Assembly (NCBI GenBank): GCA_019454045.1
Contig: SKCR01015052.1
Coordinates: forward strand, 1 to 64,000
Length of the DNA: 64,000 bases
DNA from: Zanthoxylum bungeanum
Taxonomy: Eukaryota > Streptophyta > Magnoliopsida > Sapindales > Rutaceae
Direction: 5' to 3'
Below, in pieces: positions 48,183-60,052 of this stretch (position 1 is the stretch's first letter; every line of letters begins with the position of its first letter). The notes beneath the pieces are model-generated. The model searched no databases, was not told the DNA's origin, and worked only from the letters and a program-made list of their open reading frames with translations. Made by a program: the position numbers and the translations under genes.

Positions 48183-50458
48183 CTTGATTCTAATAGTCCA
48201 ACTATTTAATCAACGATTTGTGTACTATTTAATATAATGATTACTATAGTCTAACTATATAATCAACTATAACTAAATTAGTTAAATTCAATTATATTGA
48301 TTATTATAATCCAATTATAAAATCAACTATGAATTGAAATAGTTTGAATACAGTCCAACTGTTTAAATAAAACAACGTTTAAATATTAGTCTAACTTTTA
48401 TGTTTATTAATTGACGAAAAATTTGAAATGAGCGCATATAGCAAGTATCTAAACGAAATTGTAAATTTAATACTTGCCTCCCACTATTTTTTGGCGAGCC
48501 TCTAACCCTCTGTTGAGTACTCGGGAAACATAGTTTCCTAGCGGGCTAGGATCCCGTTAAATAACACACGATCTTGACTTTGGCCAACAAATTGTATGAT
48601 ATTTAACTAGGTAGATCTCTCAGATCAATAGGATCCCATCCAATTCCTAGATCCAGTAGGTGGACATCCAAGTCCGAAATATATATCTTATATATGCGAA
48701 TATATCCAATATATTGCCTAACGTTTTTCCTCTGAATCAATTAAGCCTTGGCTTTGGCACAACAAACTTAATGATCCCAGTTAAGCAGAACCCATTGACC
48801 TTGGAAAGCTTTATAATCGATGTCGATGGACAAGAAGTGATCTTGACTTTGGCCAATAAATCACAACTCGGACAAGACACCGATATGGAACAAAGCCTTC
48901 ATGATTCAAACACATCCGCGACGGACAAAGGTCTTGACTTTGGCCAACAAACCAGTGCCAATCTTGGATCTTGAGTAAGAATCACTCAATGGAAGAAAAA
49001 ACGCTTAATATGTTTTGAGGGTTTTTCGCGTTATTGGAACCAATTAATTATCTTTGTTAGGTCTCATCATCATACACCCTTAATCATGCATTCTAAAAAC
49101 ATAATAAGGCGCGTACATAAAATAATAATGATATGCGGTGGATACTTAACACATTTTGTTCCTAGAACAAATCTATCCCTTTCTTCTCTCCCGCTAGCAC
49201 AACTTCTACCCAATTACATAACACTTCTAAAGAAACCTCATTTACATTGAGGGGAATAGGTGAGAAGAGAAATACAAAGAGTCTAGAGGTAATAGGCTGG
49301 ACACGCAGGTCCAATTAATAAATTCTAAATTTATTACAACAATTTCCAAAATTGCACTCACCCATTTAATATACATCCAATATACATTATTCACTCATCA
49401 CATCCATGTATTCACACAAAACATGTTGTCAATCAATCTAATCCAATTAATTAATCTGAAATTAATGACCATCCAATGTTCAAACAACGATTTGAATTGT
49501 GCGAGTCCAACTCGTTTTAAGAATAAATACTCAAAGTACGAATTCTTGAATTATATCAAACTACAACATTAAATCCAATTTAATTCGTATTCAATACTAA
49601 TTCATATAGTTAATTTCAAATTAAATAACTACACTTTATTAATGAGCCTTTGCGACTTATATTCTAAATCTAGTCTTAACGGGTCTGAAAGCCCGATTAA
49701 CATCAATGTCGTTTAATTAAGGTCCAATGGGCTTTCAATTAATTTCTTAAGGTATGGGCTTCGGCAACCAAAGCCCAAGTAAGGAATCACCCTTTATGCC
49801 TAGAAATCAATTTCGGCCCATTAGGCCCAATTAAACTTTAAAGGCCCAATAGTTATATTTGGACTTTATGGATATGGTTTTGGGCCTAATTGGATCCAAC
49901 CAATTAGCCTAAACCAAACTTGGCCCAACCAAGCCCATTAAGCCCAAATACAACTTTTACAAGCCCAATTAATTTAATTCCAAAATTCCAAACTTCATAA
50001 TTAAATTAATCTAAGTGTATAGCCATAATTAATTACTCAAATTAATAATTTTAAAACATCAATTTACTCAATAATTATGCTTATCATCATCAACACATGT
50101 CCAACACATTTGAATCAAAAATCAATCATTTTCCATGCTTTATCACTCACGGAAATTAAGGTTTTATTTGTCTGATTCTGATTTCAATCTAATTGAATCC
50201 TAAATCAACATTACCCAAATGATTTCAACTCATCCAATGATCAAAATCAAAAAAATTCCATGACATTAGGGCACCTCCAAGTTTCGGCCAAGCCTTAATA
50301 TTGGGGAAAATTTGATCCAACTCAAGTATCATCAAATTGATCATGCATAACACTATGTTATCATCATTCAAGCATATTTAAACAATCAATTTCACTCAAA
50401 TATGCTCAAATCAATTTTGCCCAATTTTACCCTAATTTCAATTTCATGCTCAAAATGG
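48183..50458 (-). other. 5' leader of B
   Basis: This is the counterpart of A3 31750-34041, with four GTTGGCCAAAGTCAAG-type motifs in reverse orientation (near 48571, 48750, 48840 and 48932), the TGGGC cluster near 49690-49990, and an open stretch on the plus strand, 48771-48974, exactly the length of the antisense stretch in A3. Confidence 0.7.
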
Positions 50459-50471
50459 CTCAAGATACCAT
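50459..50471 (-). promoter_or_regulatory. Primer binding site of B
   Basis: Minus-strand ATGGTATCTTGAG directly follows the LTR end CCCAACA, a decayed initiator tRNA-Met site. A second copy is at 51125-51137 because of a duplication. Confidence 0.7.
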
Positions 50472-50783
50472 TGTTGGGTTTCTAGATTAGTCCCAAGATC
50501 AATTCAAGCAATGAAACATGTGTGAATACTCAAAGAAGAATGGTGGAATCATACTTACAATGATCGGATGCGAGATGCGAAGAACAATAAAAACTTTTGC
50601 TCCTCCAAGATGGCTCTCGGCCATGTCCAACTTTATGCTCCATTTGTGTTCTTCAAGCTCCATGGAAATTATCTTCAAGCTTTGTTGATGGATTCCATGC
50701 TCATGAATAGGTTTCCCTATCACCTTTGTATGTCCTTTTTAGTGTGCTAGCACCTTGGAAATTTGCCACAAATTTTCCATCAA
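50472..50783 (-). repeat. Partial 5' LTR of B
   Basis: The LTR runs from TGTTGGGTTTCTAG for 312 bp and stops in AAATTTTCCATC, where the sequence jumps to leader sequence. Confidence 0.8.
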
Positions 50784-51260
50784 AAATCAATCATTTTCCA
50801 TGCTTTATCACTCACGGCAATTAAGGTTTTATTTGTCTAATTCTGATTTCAATCTAATTGAATCCTAAATCAACATTACCCAAATGATTTCAACTCATCC
50901 AATGATCAAAATCAAAAAAATTCCATGACATTAGGGCACCTCCAAGTTTCGGCCAAGCCTTAATATTGGGGAAAATTTGATCCAACTCAATTATCATCAA
51001 ATTGATCATGCATAACACTATGTTATCATAATTCAAGCATATTTAAACAATCAATTTCACTCAAACATGCTCAAATCAATTTTGCCCAATTTTACCCTAA
51101 TTTCAATTTCATGCTCAAAATGGCTCAAGATACCATTGTTGGATTTCTAGATTAGTCCCAAGATCAATTCAAGCAATGAAACATGTGTGAATACTCAAAG
51201 AAGAATGGTGGAATCATACTTTCAATGATCGGATGTGAGATGCGAAGAACAACAAAAACT

Positions 51261-53870
51261 CTTGGTCTTAGACTATCCTTCAGCCTACAACCTTATTATT
51301 GGGATGTTGGTGATTATCTAGGTCCCAAGATCATTAAACAAGCATGATAAAGTGTGAAATACATATCAAAGGAGTTGCGGAATACTCACATCGATCGGTT
51401 GAGACGATTGAAGACGAACAAAACCAATTATTCCCTTCATTTTCAGCCAAGGCAGTGAGCAGTCCACTGCTTGCATTTTTCAGTTTTGAGCTGAGATTTT
51501 GAGCTCCAAATCTTCGTCGAACGATTCCCGGCTCAAGGGTAAGTGTCCCTAACACCTTCGTATGTCTCTTGGGAGTGTGCTAGCACTTGGGTCTTGCCAC
51601 AAAACCCTCAAATGGCCACCATTGTTCATGCCATTTTTAGGCAGTGAACTGCCCTCTTGGGCGTGAATATGGAGAAGAAAGAGAGAGGGAGAGATGTGTT
51701 TGGTTGATGAAATTTGTGTGTTATATACACACATTTTAATTTCATATTCATTTCATTTGAATTTGGCTTTAAAGTCAAACCATTAAAGCCATCAACCACA
51801 CACATCACTCACATCAACTTCCATCAATCAGTGAATAGTGACTTGCGTCAATCACTCAAAGTGAAAGACATCCAGCACTTGATTGATGAATGATGTGACG
51901 CTAGACGTGACTAGCGATTTGACGCTTGATTTGACTTGCGTGCCGCACTCGAATTGGAAAAGCGAATGCGCTCGAAAAAAAAAATTTCGGGCTCGGGTTC
52001 GTTAATTCCAAATTAACGATTTATCCGTTGCGTCACAATTAAATCTAATTTAATTAAATAATCATGCCAAGCATAATTATTATTCACGTCGCCAACGAAT
52101 TAATTCTAAATTAATTCATTCGCCCGAATTAAAATCCAATTTTAATTCCGCGTCGAAATCCAATTTCGTTTAATATATCAGATATATTAATTTACCGATT
52201 AATTCCAAATTAATCGATATCTCTCTTTTATTAATATTTTATCCTAGATAAAATATCTCCGAAATTAATCCTAGATTAATTTTCTCTCTCATCGAATTAA
52301 TCCCAGATTAATTAAAGTGCGAGTCATACTTCATCGGTGTATCATTGGGATGCGACCCAAGAGATCCCCGGATATGTTGGCAGTAATTCGGGTCGTCGGA
52401 CTATCCGAACACGTACGTACCAAGTACTACGTTTTAACCGATTCACAAGACAAGGTTGGCTTCTAGCAAAGCGCCATGCCTACCCAATTCTCTGGAAATA
52501 TTCTTACAGGAATATATGATCTATATCAAGCGTAGTATACCGTAGTATTACGTATTTCGATCCAGTATCGGACTGTCACGTGCTAGGCCTGGGGCTGGAG
52601 TTGTGTCTGCCCCGTACGAAGCACATGTCGGATGTCTGGTAACTATTCTCTATTATCGGATATACATGACCTAGTCATAATATCCCGATGGCCGCGCAGC
52701 ACTTAAGAGTACTAATACCGTATCCTATGTGACATCATGTCCACTATGACTGGAGTGATACTTCCGTCTTGACATCACACCCAATACTCTACGATTCTCA
52801 ATATACCTAGTATCGGCGTACACAGAACCGGTTAAAGCCCTAGACGACCTCAACCAAAGTACATTGATTGTCGTAAGCATTAGCGGTGCAAGTCTCAGGT
52901 TAAGACCAAATACACCTACCCTGATGTCGGATTCCCATAGACACATAGTCAAACTACCAATGGGATTCCGAGGGGGTCAATCCAGAGCAAAGTTGTTTCC
53001 CGTACCGTCGGTGAAACACAACCTCCTACCGCACTTGCATAAGTATCCAATACTTAAGTATATGAGAACTACGCCGTTGTGCCCTCACAACGCGCACAAG
53101 TACGATACTAGTCTTTTACGTATTTATCGATGTCCAATCTCGATAATACTCTGACTAGGGATATTTAATGATTTATCCTTCGTTGACTGATACTGTCTCA
53201 TATCATTCTCAATCAAGAAACAAATCATAAGGACCTCTCATCATTTATACATCTTGGTGATCTAATCACAAATGATAAGAGTGCAATTTCCTTTGTCACA
53301 TAGTTAATTTGTACAACACAATGATCTGTACAAATAGTGACGCTATGGGTCATAATTGTCCAACATGGGAGGCATTGGATTCATGAAATGAGGATTGTCT
53401 CATCCACTTACCACTAAGTTCTGAAGTTCCCTACCGAGTGGGGGATCCAAGAAATAAAAGGTAACAGGTTCGCTTCGAGAAGTTGCTATCAGACGAAACT
53501 TAAACAGAAATCATAGTCTTCATAGTAATTACAGGAATGACCTCATACTACTGAGCCAAACCTATCAAGCATCGAAGAAATTGATGAGGTCCAGATTCAC
53601 CAACAGAATACTGATCAAAGCTCAAATTGGCGCTAATATAGGGCCCAAGCTACAAAATAACTTAATCAATTTCTTAAAAGAGCAACATAACTGCTTCGCT
53701 TGGTTACACAATGATATGACAAGGATCGATCTCGAGCTGATTACCCTTGAACTTCATACCCAGACTACCCACCTATCAAGCAAAGAGAAGAAAGTTTTCC
53801 CCATAAAGGAATCGAATCATTGATGAGGAGGTTCAAAAATTACTATAAAATGGAGCCTGTGGGACACAGA
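51261..53870 (+). pseudogene. Tat-type Gypsy pol fragment, split by a solo LTR
   Basis: The frame DYPSAYNLIIGR (51269-51304) continues after the solo LTR as RHWIHEMRIVSSTYH (53370 on), the end of a Tat/Ogre-type protease domain. Then come [15 protein letters not shown] and, from 53611 on, AQIGANIGPKLQNNLINFLKEQ and CFAWLHNDMTRIDLELIT, the conserved lead into reverse transcriptase. Sequence identity is lost after about 53870, so RT proper is absent. Frameshifts occur near 53430 and 53500. This is an old remnant. Confidence 0.8.
51305..53365 (-). mobile_element. Solo family-A LTR (2061 bp) with perfect TSD
   Basis: Plus-strand ends are TGTTGGTGATTATC and ATTGTCCAACA. TGGGA occurs at 51300-51304 and at 53366-53370, and no polypurine tract or primer site flanks it. 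This is the product of LTR-LTR recombination. It shares the insert near 51420-51530 with the LTR at 3523, so these two form a third subtype. Confidence 0.93.
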
Positions 53871-54200
53871 TGTTGGACGACGCTGTTCCGATCTCGCGGC
53901 CCAGTTGCGAGAATGGAATAGCCCACGTGGGAGCTAAACCGGAGAAATAACATGGAGTCGCCACCCGGTATGAACCGAGAAAATGTGATTTAAGGCCGCA
54001 CTCACCATTCGTAAGGGAAGACCTCAAACCGTTGGGTTCGAAATGATCCCTTACTTATGCCACTTGTAATGATATGATTTGTGCAATGAATTAACCGAAT
54101 TTACACAACATATATGTTCAAGGGTAACTTAGATCTAGTTTACATCCATCAAAATAAATCCTATGTCTAAGTTTGCATGCTTAGAAAATGAATCTTTATA

Positions 54201-54475
54201 ACGGCAAACATACACTTTCATAAGCACATATGGATACGGAAACACAAGTAAATAACAATTACATAAGCATGCATAAACATAAAACGGAATAACGGTAAAC
54301 ATGCAATTTCATAAACACATTATATTCATGGATACGGAAACGCAAGTAAATAACAATTACACAAGCATGTATTAGAGTAAACGGAATAATGGCAAACACA
54401 TAATTTCATAAACACATTGTACTTACGCATACGGAAACACAAGTAAACAACAATTACACAAGCATGCATAATGAA
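54201..54475. repeat. Three tandem copies of a 91-97 bp unit
   Basis: Units start at 54201, 54292 and 54389 with ACGGCAAACA-type openings. Each contains GGATACGGAAACACAAGTA (or a close variant) and ends near AAGCATGCATAA. Confidence 0.85.
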
Positions 54476-54594
54476 GAAAAAACAATTAGATGCAAAAATA
54501 CAAAGAGATGATTAAAGAGGCAATTATACATTGAAATAAATGTGCAATGATGCGATACAGAAATGCAAATAACAGAATAATAAATGGCGTGGCA

Positions 54595-55608
54595 AAACGT
54601 CGTGGCAAAGGAAGCTCTCAGACTTTTGATCCCTCGAAATAGAGGACCTTTAATCCAACTTGATGAGCCCATGCGCGTCACATCACAAAGCATATAAAAT
54701 AAATAAGACAAAGATATGGGACTTCGCATGTTCGATTAAACGTATCTCGTATTCAATCAAACATACTTCATCCGGCGCTGTAAAGTACTATCGTAAAGAT
54801 AATCTTTTAGACTTTTCTTCTCTCAAATAGAGGACCTTTAGACCAACATACTAAGCCCATGCGCACTATATCATCAACACATAAACAGATAACTTGCAGA
54901 AAATAAATAGCGGAATATTGAAAGGCGCAGCGAAGTATTGTCGTAAAGGTAGTCTTTTAGGCTTTTCTTCTCTCAAATAGAGGACCTTTAGACCAATATA
55001 CTAAGCCCATGCGCGTCACATCACAACGCATATAAAATAAATAAGACAAAGATATGGGACTTCGCATGCCCGATTAAACGTATCTCGCATTCAATTGAAC
55101 ATACTTCGTCCGGCGCGGTGAAGTACTGTCGTAAAGGTAGTCTTTTAGACTTTTCTTCTATCAAAGAGAGGACATTTAGACCAACATACTAAGCCCATGC
55201 GCACTATATCATCAACACATAAGCAGATAGCTTGCAGAAAATAAATAGCGGAATATTAAAAGGCGCGGCAAAGTACTGTCATAAAGGTAGTCTTTTAGAC
55301 TTTTCTTCCCTTAAATAGAGGACCTTTAGACCAACATACTAAGCCCATGCGCATCACATCACAATGCATATAAAATAAATAAGACAAAGATATAGGACTT
55401 CGCATGCCCGATTAAACGTATCTCGCATTCAATCGAACATACTTCATCCGGCGCGGCAAATACTGTCGTAAAGGTAGTCTTTTAGACTTTTGCTTCTCTC
55501 AAATAGAGGACCTTTATACCAACATACTAAGCCCATGCGCACTATATCATCAACACACAAGCAAATAACATACGGAAATTGAATGGCGGAATGTAAAATA
55601 CGGATAAT
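54595..55608. repeat. Higher-order tandem array of alternating 150- and 188-bp units
   Basis: The opening AAGTACTGTCGTAAAGGTAG (or a variant) recurs at 54783, 54933, 55121, 55271 and 55459, with an earlier decayed start near 54595. Spacings are 150, 188, 150 and 188. Short units carry CACTATATCATCAACACA; long units carry GTCACATCACAACGCA and ACTTCGCATG. All share TTAGACTTTTCTTC and AAGCCCATGCGC. Confidence 0.9.
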
Positions 55609-55652
55609 AAACAAATAAGATATCATAAAGCGAAATATGTGCCGTTTGCTCA

Positions 55653-55753
55653 AGTGGTACATTGAGTTGTCTCCCAAGTACAGACTGCTCTACCGTCCAT
55701 TCGGATTCGGCTATGGAATTTACGTCTGGGTTTCCATCCGATATACCACAAGA
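55653..55753. repeat. 101-bp block shared with Copia D leader
   Basis: It aligns without gaps to 7941-8041 at roughly three bases in four, with AGTGGTAC, TCGGCTATG and TTTCCATCC conserved. Confidence 0.7.
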
Positions 55754-56297
55754 GACGACACATTTTCCCATCCATTCAAAGCCACAACATGCATCCACAA
55801 ACGACTCTCATAAAAAAATAAAACAATTAAAAAAATGAGCAAAAATAAATACGAAAAGTGCCCCCAGGTCTAACCTTTTATGTCAACTCTCGGACGTGCG
55901 TTACGTGGTGGTCAGAAGGGCTAAAACTCCGCAACTCTTTCGGTTTACTGATTTTCCATTTTCCTTCATCGCTTTACTATTTGGGTCGCTGTTTCTTCTG
56001 TTTTACTGCAGTTTTGCTGCTGTTATTTAAAGGTTTAAAAGTGCAGTTTTTTAGTTACTGTTTTGGGTGTTTTTAAGGGTTTAAAGTGTAGTTTTTTGTT
56101 CACTGTTTTGGGATTTAAAGTGCAGTTTTTTAGTTATTGTTTTAGGTGATTTAAGAGCTGTTTTGGAGGTGATTTTCTGTGATGTTAGGTAGTTTTGGGG
56201 GCAGGTTTTTTCGGTGGTATAGGATGAAAACAGAGCAGTTTTTTAGTGGTGTGTGCGTGCAGTCTTGGGGGCGTTAGGGGACTGTTTTGGGCGAGAG

Positions 56298-56304
56298 TAT
56301 AAAG
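56298..56304 (+). promoter_or_regulatory. TATA box of LTR-like region
   Basis: GAGAGTATAAAGGGAAC lies about 100 bp before the end of the region. It suggests a plus-oriented promoter. Confidence 0.45.
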
Positions 56305-56406
56305 GGAACTTTCAGGGTAGTTCCTGCGTACAGTGGGGAGTAGTTTTGAGGGTGAATATGGCGTCAAGGCTAGGGGTTTTAGTGGTGATGTGTTGCAGCA
56401 ATGGAG

Positions 56407-58328
56407 TGTTGGGTTTCTAGGTTTATTGCCAATATCAAATAAGCATTGAAATGTGAATGAATAACAAAGAAGAATGGCGGAAACACACTTACATTGATCG
56501 ACATTTGGATGCGTTGATCAACAAAATTTTCCTCCAAGATTGTATATTGAATTCGGCCAAGGGACTCCAAAAGCTCCAAGTTTTGTTTTTGATTTTCCAA
56601 GCTCTCAAGTAGGTTTACCTAACACCTTGTATGAATCCTTGATGAGTGCTAGCTCTTTAAGAATTAATGCAATAAAAATTCTTTCTATTTCCTTCTATGA
56701 ACCTTACGGCAAAAGAAAAAAAATGGGGAGAGTTTTTGGTTCAATGAATTCGGCAATGGGAGCGAGAATACAAGTCTTGTATTTGTTTTCCAAAAAAAAA
56801 AGAAAGGTATACCGAAAGTTGATTTGGTAAATGTCTTTCAATCTTTGACTTGGAGTGTGATTTAAGTCTCCACCAACTCCACCAAAACACATCAACCAAA
56901 AGTGAATAAAGGTGACATGTGATGTGACACTTGATGTGACTGTGGGCCCCACTCAATTCCAAATACGAGTGGGCCCGCAAACACTCCCGGGCTCGGGTTC
57001 GCTAATTCCGAATTAATGAACTTCCGTCGCGACGTAATTAAATCGAATTTAATTAAATAATTATGCCTAGAAAAATTACTATTCACATCGCTAACGAATT
57101 AATTCTGAATTAACTCGTTTGCGCGAATTAAAATCTAATTTTAATTCCGCGTCGAAATCTAATTTCGTATAACATATCGAATATATTATTTTATCGATTA
57201 ATTCCAAATTAATCTTTCTCTCTCTTCAAATAGTACTTTATCCAAGATAAGTCTCTCCGCAATTAATCCCAGATTAATTAAGCTTGAATCATACGTCATC
57301 GGTGTATCCTCGGGAAGCGACCCAAGAGATCCCTAGATATGTTGGCAGTAAATCCGGTCGTCGGACTATCCGAACACGTACGTACCTCGTACTACGTTTT
57401 TTTACCGATTTACGGGACAAAGTTGGCTTCTAGCAAAGCACCATGCCTACCCAATTCTCCATTAATATTCTTAATGGAATATACGATCTATATCAGGCAT
57501 AGTATACCGTAGTATTACGTATTGCGATCCAGTATCAGATGTCACATGCAAGGCCTGAGGCTAGAATAGTGTCTACCCCGTACGAAACACATATCGGATA
57601 TGAAGCAACTAGTCTATTTGAATCGGATAATCATGACCTTGTCATATTATCCCGATGGTTGCAACACAGTAGAGAACCAGTTCTGAATCCCTACGTGATC
57701 ATCATCTCCATAAGTCTGAAGTGATACTTCTGTCTTGACATCACATCCAATACACTACGATTCTCAATGAACCCAAAAGAGGCATACGCAGAACCTGTTA
57801 AAGTCCTGGACGACCGAAATCAAAGCGTATCAATTGTCGCAACAACTAGCGATGCAAGTCTCAGGTTAAGACCAAATACACCTATCCTGAAATGGACTCC
57901 CATAGACACATATACATACTACCAATGGGATTCAGCGAGGTCTATCCAGAGCGAAGCTATTTTCCATACCTTCGGTAAAACACATCCTCCTATTGTAGTT
58001 ACATAAGTATCTAATACTTAAATATATGAGAACTATGCCGTTATGCCCTCACAACGCGCACAAGTGCAATACTAGTCTATTCCGCATTATCGATGTCCAA
58101 TCTCGATAATACTACGACTAGGGATATTTAATGATTAAACCTTTATGGATTGGTACTGTCTCATATCATCTCAATCCGGAACTAATCATAAGGACTTCTA
58201 TCATTTCTTTGTCAAAGTAAATAAATTATGAAACGGTAAAAGGCAATTTCATTACAACATAGTTAATTTTGTACAAAAACACAATGTCTTTTACAAACAG
58301 TGACACTATGGGTCATAACTGTCCAACA
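56407..58328 (-). repeat. 3' LTR of C (1922 bp)
   Basis: Plus-strand ends are TGTTGGGTTTCTAG and ACTGTCCAACA. The palindrome string is at about 56995-57280, with stems GAATTAAAAT, CGAAAT and GATTAATT preserved. Its length matches A1 and not A3. Confidence 0.9.
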
Positions 58329-58343
58329 ATCTTCCACTTGGCC
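58329..58343 (-). promoter_or_regulatory. Polypurine tract of C
   Basis: The minus strand reads GGCCAAGTGGAAGAT next to the LTR. Confidence 0.8.
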
Positions 58344-58985
58344 TATAGCCAGTCACTCAAGCATCTAATACCTGAACTGTGTACATGTCGCTCAAACGTT
58401 TGTTGAGGAATAGCTTTCGTCAGCAGATTTGCCATGTTGTCATCTGATGTGACCTTCTCGACCTTCACATCACTACGATGTATGATCTCACGAATCAGAT
58501 GGAAACGTCAAAGAACATGCTTGGATCATTGATAACACTGAGATTCCTTACCCTGCGCTATATCACCATTAATGTCACAATATAATGGAACGGGCTCAGC
58601 TGCTAACGGAATTACTCCCAATCCAATCAGGAATTTTCGGATCCAAACAGCCTCTTTTGCTGCTTCAGCTGCAGCAATATACTCCGCTTCTGTTGTTGAA
58701 TCGGCAACAGTCTCTTGCTTGGAATATTTCCAGCTTAATGCTCCGTTATTCAAATAAAATATGTACCCGGATTGTGACTTACAGTCGTCTTTGTCGGTTT
58801 GGAAACTTGCATCGGTATACCCAGTTACCTCAAGTTCTCCATCTCCATAGATTATTAAGAAAGCATCCTTAGTTCTTCTAAGATACTTAAGGATTTTCTT
58901 AACCGTCATCTAGTGACCTTCACCTGGATCGGCCTGATAGCAACTACATATGCTCAAAGCATATGAGACATCAGATCGCGTACAT
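58344..58985 (-). pseudogene. C RNase H
   Basis: The open frame 58909-58526 (127 codons) carries a Copia RNase H, which removes the RNA template. GYTDASFQ holds the first Asp near residue 36, TTEAEYIAAAEAAKEAVW the Glu near 73, and LYCDINGDIA the next Asp near 104. The frame ends at a stop at 58526, and the tail (HLIREIIHR, SDDNMANLLTKA) continues in other frames to the polypurine tract. The connection domain before it (ICTRSDVSYALSICS) is in the adjacent open stretch. Confidence 0.85.
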
Positions 58986-60052
58986 ATCATGGCATACATG
59001 ATCGATCTGACTGCCGAGATGAACAGTATCTGAGTCATGTTGTCTCTCTCATCTTGAGTTTTAGGACACGTCCTTAGATAGATAGACGCCATGTGACACT
59101 GGCAACAATCCCCTCTTGGACTGATCCATGTTGAATCTCTTCAACACTTTATCAATGTACGTACCATGGGAGAGTCCAAGCATCTTTCTAGATCTATCCC
59201 GGTAGATCTTTATTCCCAGAATAAAGGCTGCTTCTCCCAAATCTTTCATGGAGAATTTCAATGAAATCCAAGCTTCCACCAACTTTAGCATGGAATTTCA
59301 TTTCCAATAAGCAATACATCATCAACATAAAGGACAATAAAAGTCAGTGTTCTCCCACTAACCTTCTTATATACACAAGGATCATCTTCATTTTGAATGA
59401 AATCATATTCTTTTATGATCTCGTCAAAACATTGGTTCCATGACCGCGATGCTTGCTTCAGTCCATAAATGGACCGATTTAACTTACAAACCTTATTTGC
59501 AAGTCTAGGTACTATAAAACTATCAGGCTGTTGCATGTACATCCTTCAAAAGGTTTTCGTTAAGGAAAGCGGTTTTAACGTCCATCTGCCATATCTCGTA
59601 ATCGAAATATGCAGCAATAACAAGTATTATCCGAATGGATTCAATCATGGCAACATGTGAGAAAGTTTCATCGTAATCGACAACATGTCGTTGATGATAC
59701 CCCTTCGCTACAAGCCTATCTTTGTACGTTTGTACATTGCCATCCATGTCGGTCTTCTTCTTGAAGACCCATTTGCAACCATAGGCTTTACGCCTTCTGG
59801 TGCATCAACCAGTGTCCAAACTTGGTTGGTATACATGGAATCCATTTCGGACTTCATGGCTTCTTTCCATAAAGCGGAATCGATATCTTGTATCGCTTTC
59901 TCATACGTAGCCGATTCATTATCCTCTATAAGATTAATATCTATATGAGGTGAGATCAGAAACCCATACCTCTCAGGTTATTTTCTGACTCTCTCCGACC
60001 TACGCGGTCCTTGTGTAATTGAAGATTGTGGTACAGTCTCATCCCGGATGGA
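58986..60052 (-). pseudogene. C reverse transcriptase
   Basis: In sense order: EAMKSEMDSMYTNQVWTLVD, VQTYKDRLVAKGYHQ and VDYDETFSHVAMIESIRIIL (59747-59523), then QMDVKTAFLNENL, RSIYGLKQASRSW near 59470 and the intact catalytic YVDD at 59318-59329, then FSMKDLGEAAFILGIKIYRD (59291-59061). It is split by frameshifts near 59785, 59550, 59285 and 59060. Each RT motif survives, unlike in A3 and B. A loss of one or two bases explains most breaks. Confidence 0.85.

Larger units (their letters stand above)
42614..51260 (-). mobile_element. Copia element B (family A), rearranged at its 5' end
   Basis: This minus-strand sister of A3 has a 3' LTR (42614-44630), polypurine tract, decayed pol and gag, leader, primer site and a partial 5' LTR (from 50472). 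The 5' LTR stops at about 50783, where leader sequence begins again, followed by a second LTR start at 51138, itself cut near 51260 by Gypsy sequence. Its lesions match A3. Confidence 0.85.
50118..51260. repeat. Tandem duplication across leader, primer site and LTR end of B
   Basis: The segment from about 50118 to 50783 is repeated from about 50784, giving AAAAATCAATCATTTTCC, the primer site and the LTR start twice. The copies are nearly identical; a CGG to GGG-type handful of changes separates them. The second copy is cut near 51260. Confidence 0.85.
53871..56406 (+). repeat. LTR-like region with tandem arrays and a TATA box
   Basis: No protein is recognisable. The region starts near GATGTTGGACGACGC and contains TGGAGTCGCCACCCGG near 53951, a phrase I associate with LTR or leader sequence of Tat-type Gypsy elements. 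It then has two tandem arrays, a T/G-rich tract with repeated GTGCAGTTTTTTAG, and a TATA box at 56298. It may be the LTR of the Tat fragment to its left. Element C ends it at 56406. Confidence 0.45.

Noticed and set aside
54201..55608. CRISPR-like array
   Set aside because: Units are long, directly adjacent and without unique spacers, and the DNA is plant-like. It is a tandem repeat.
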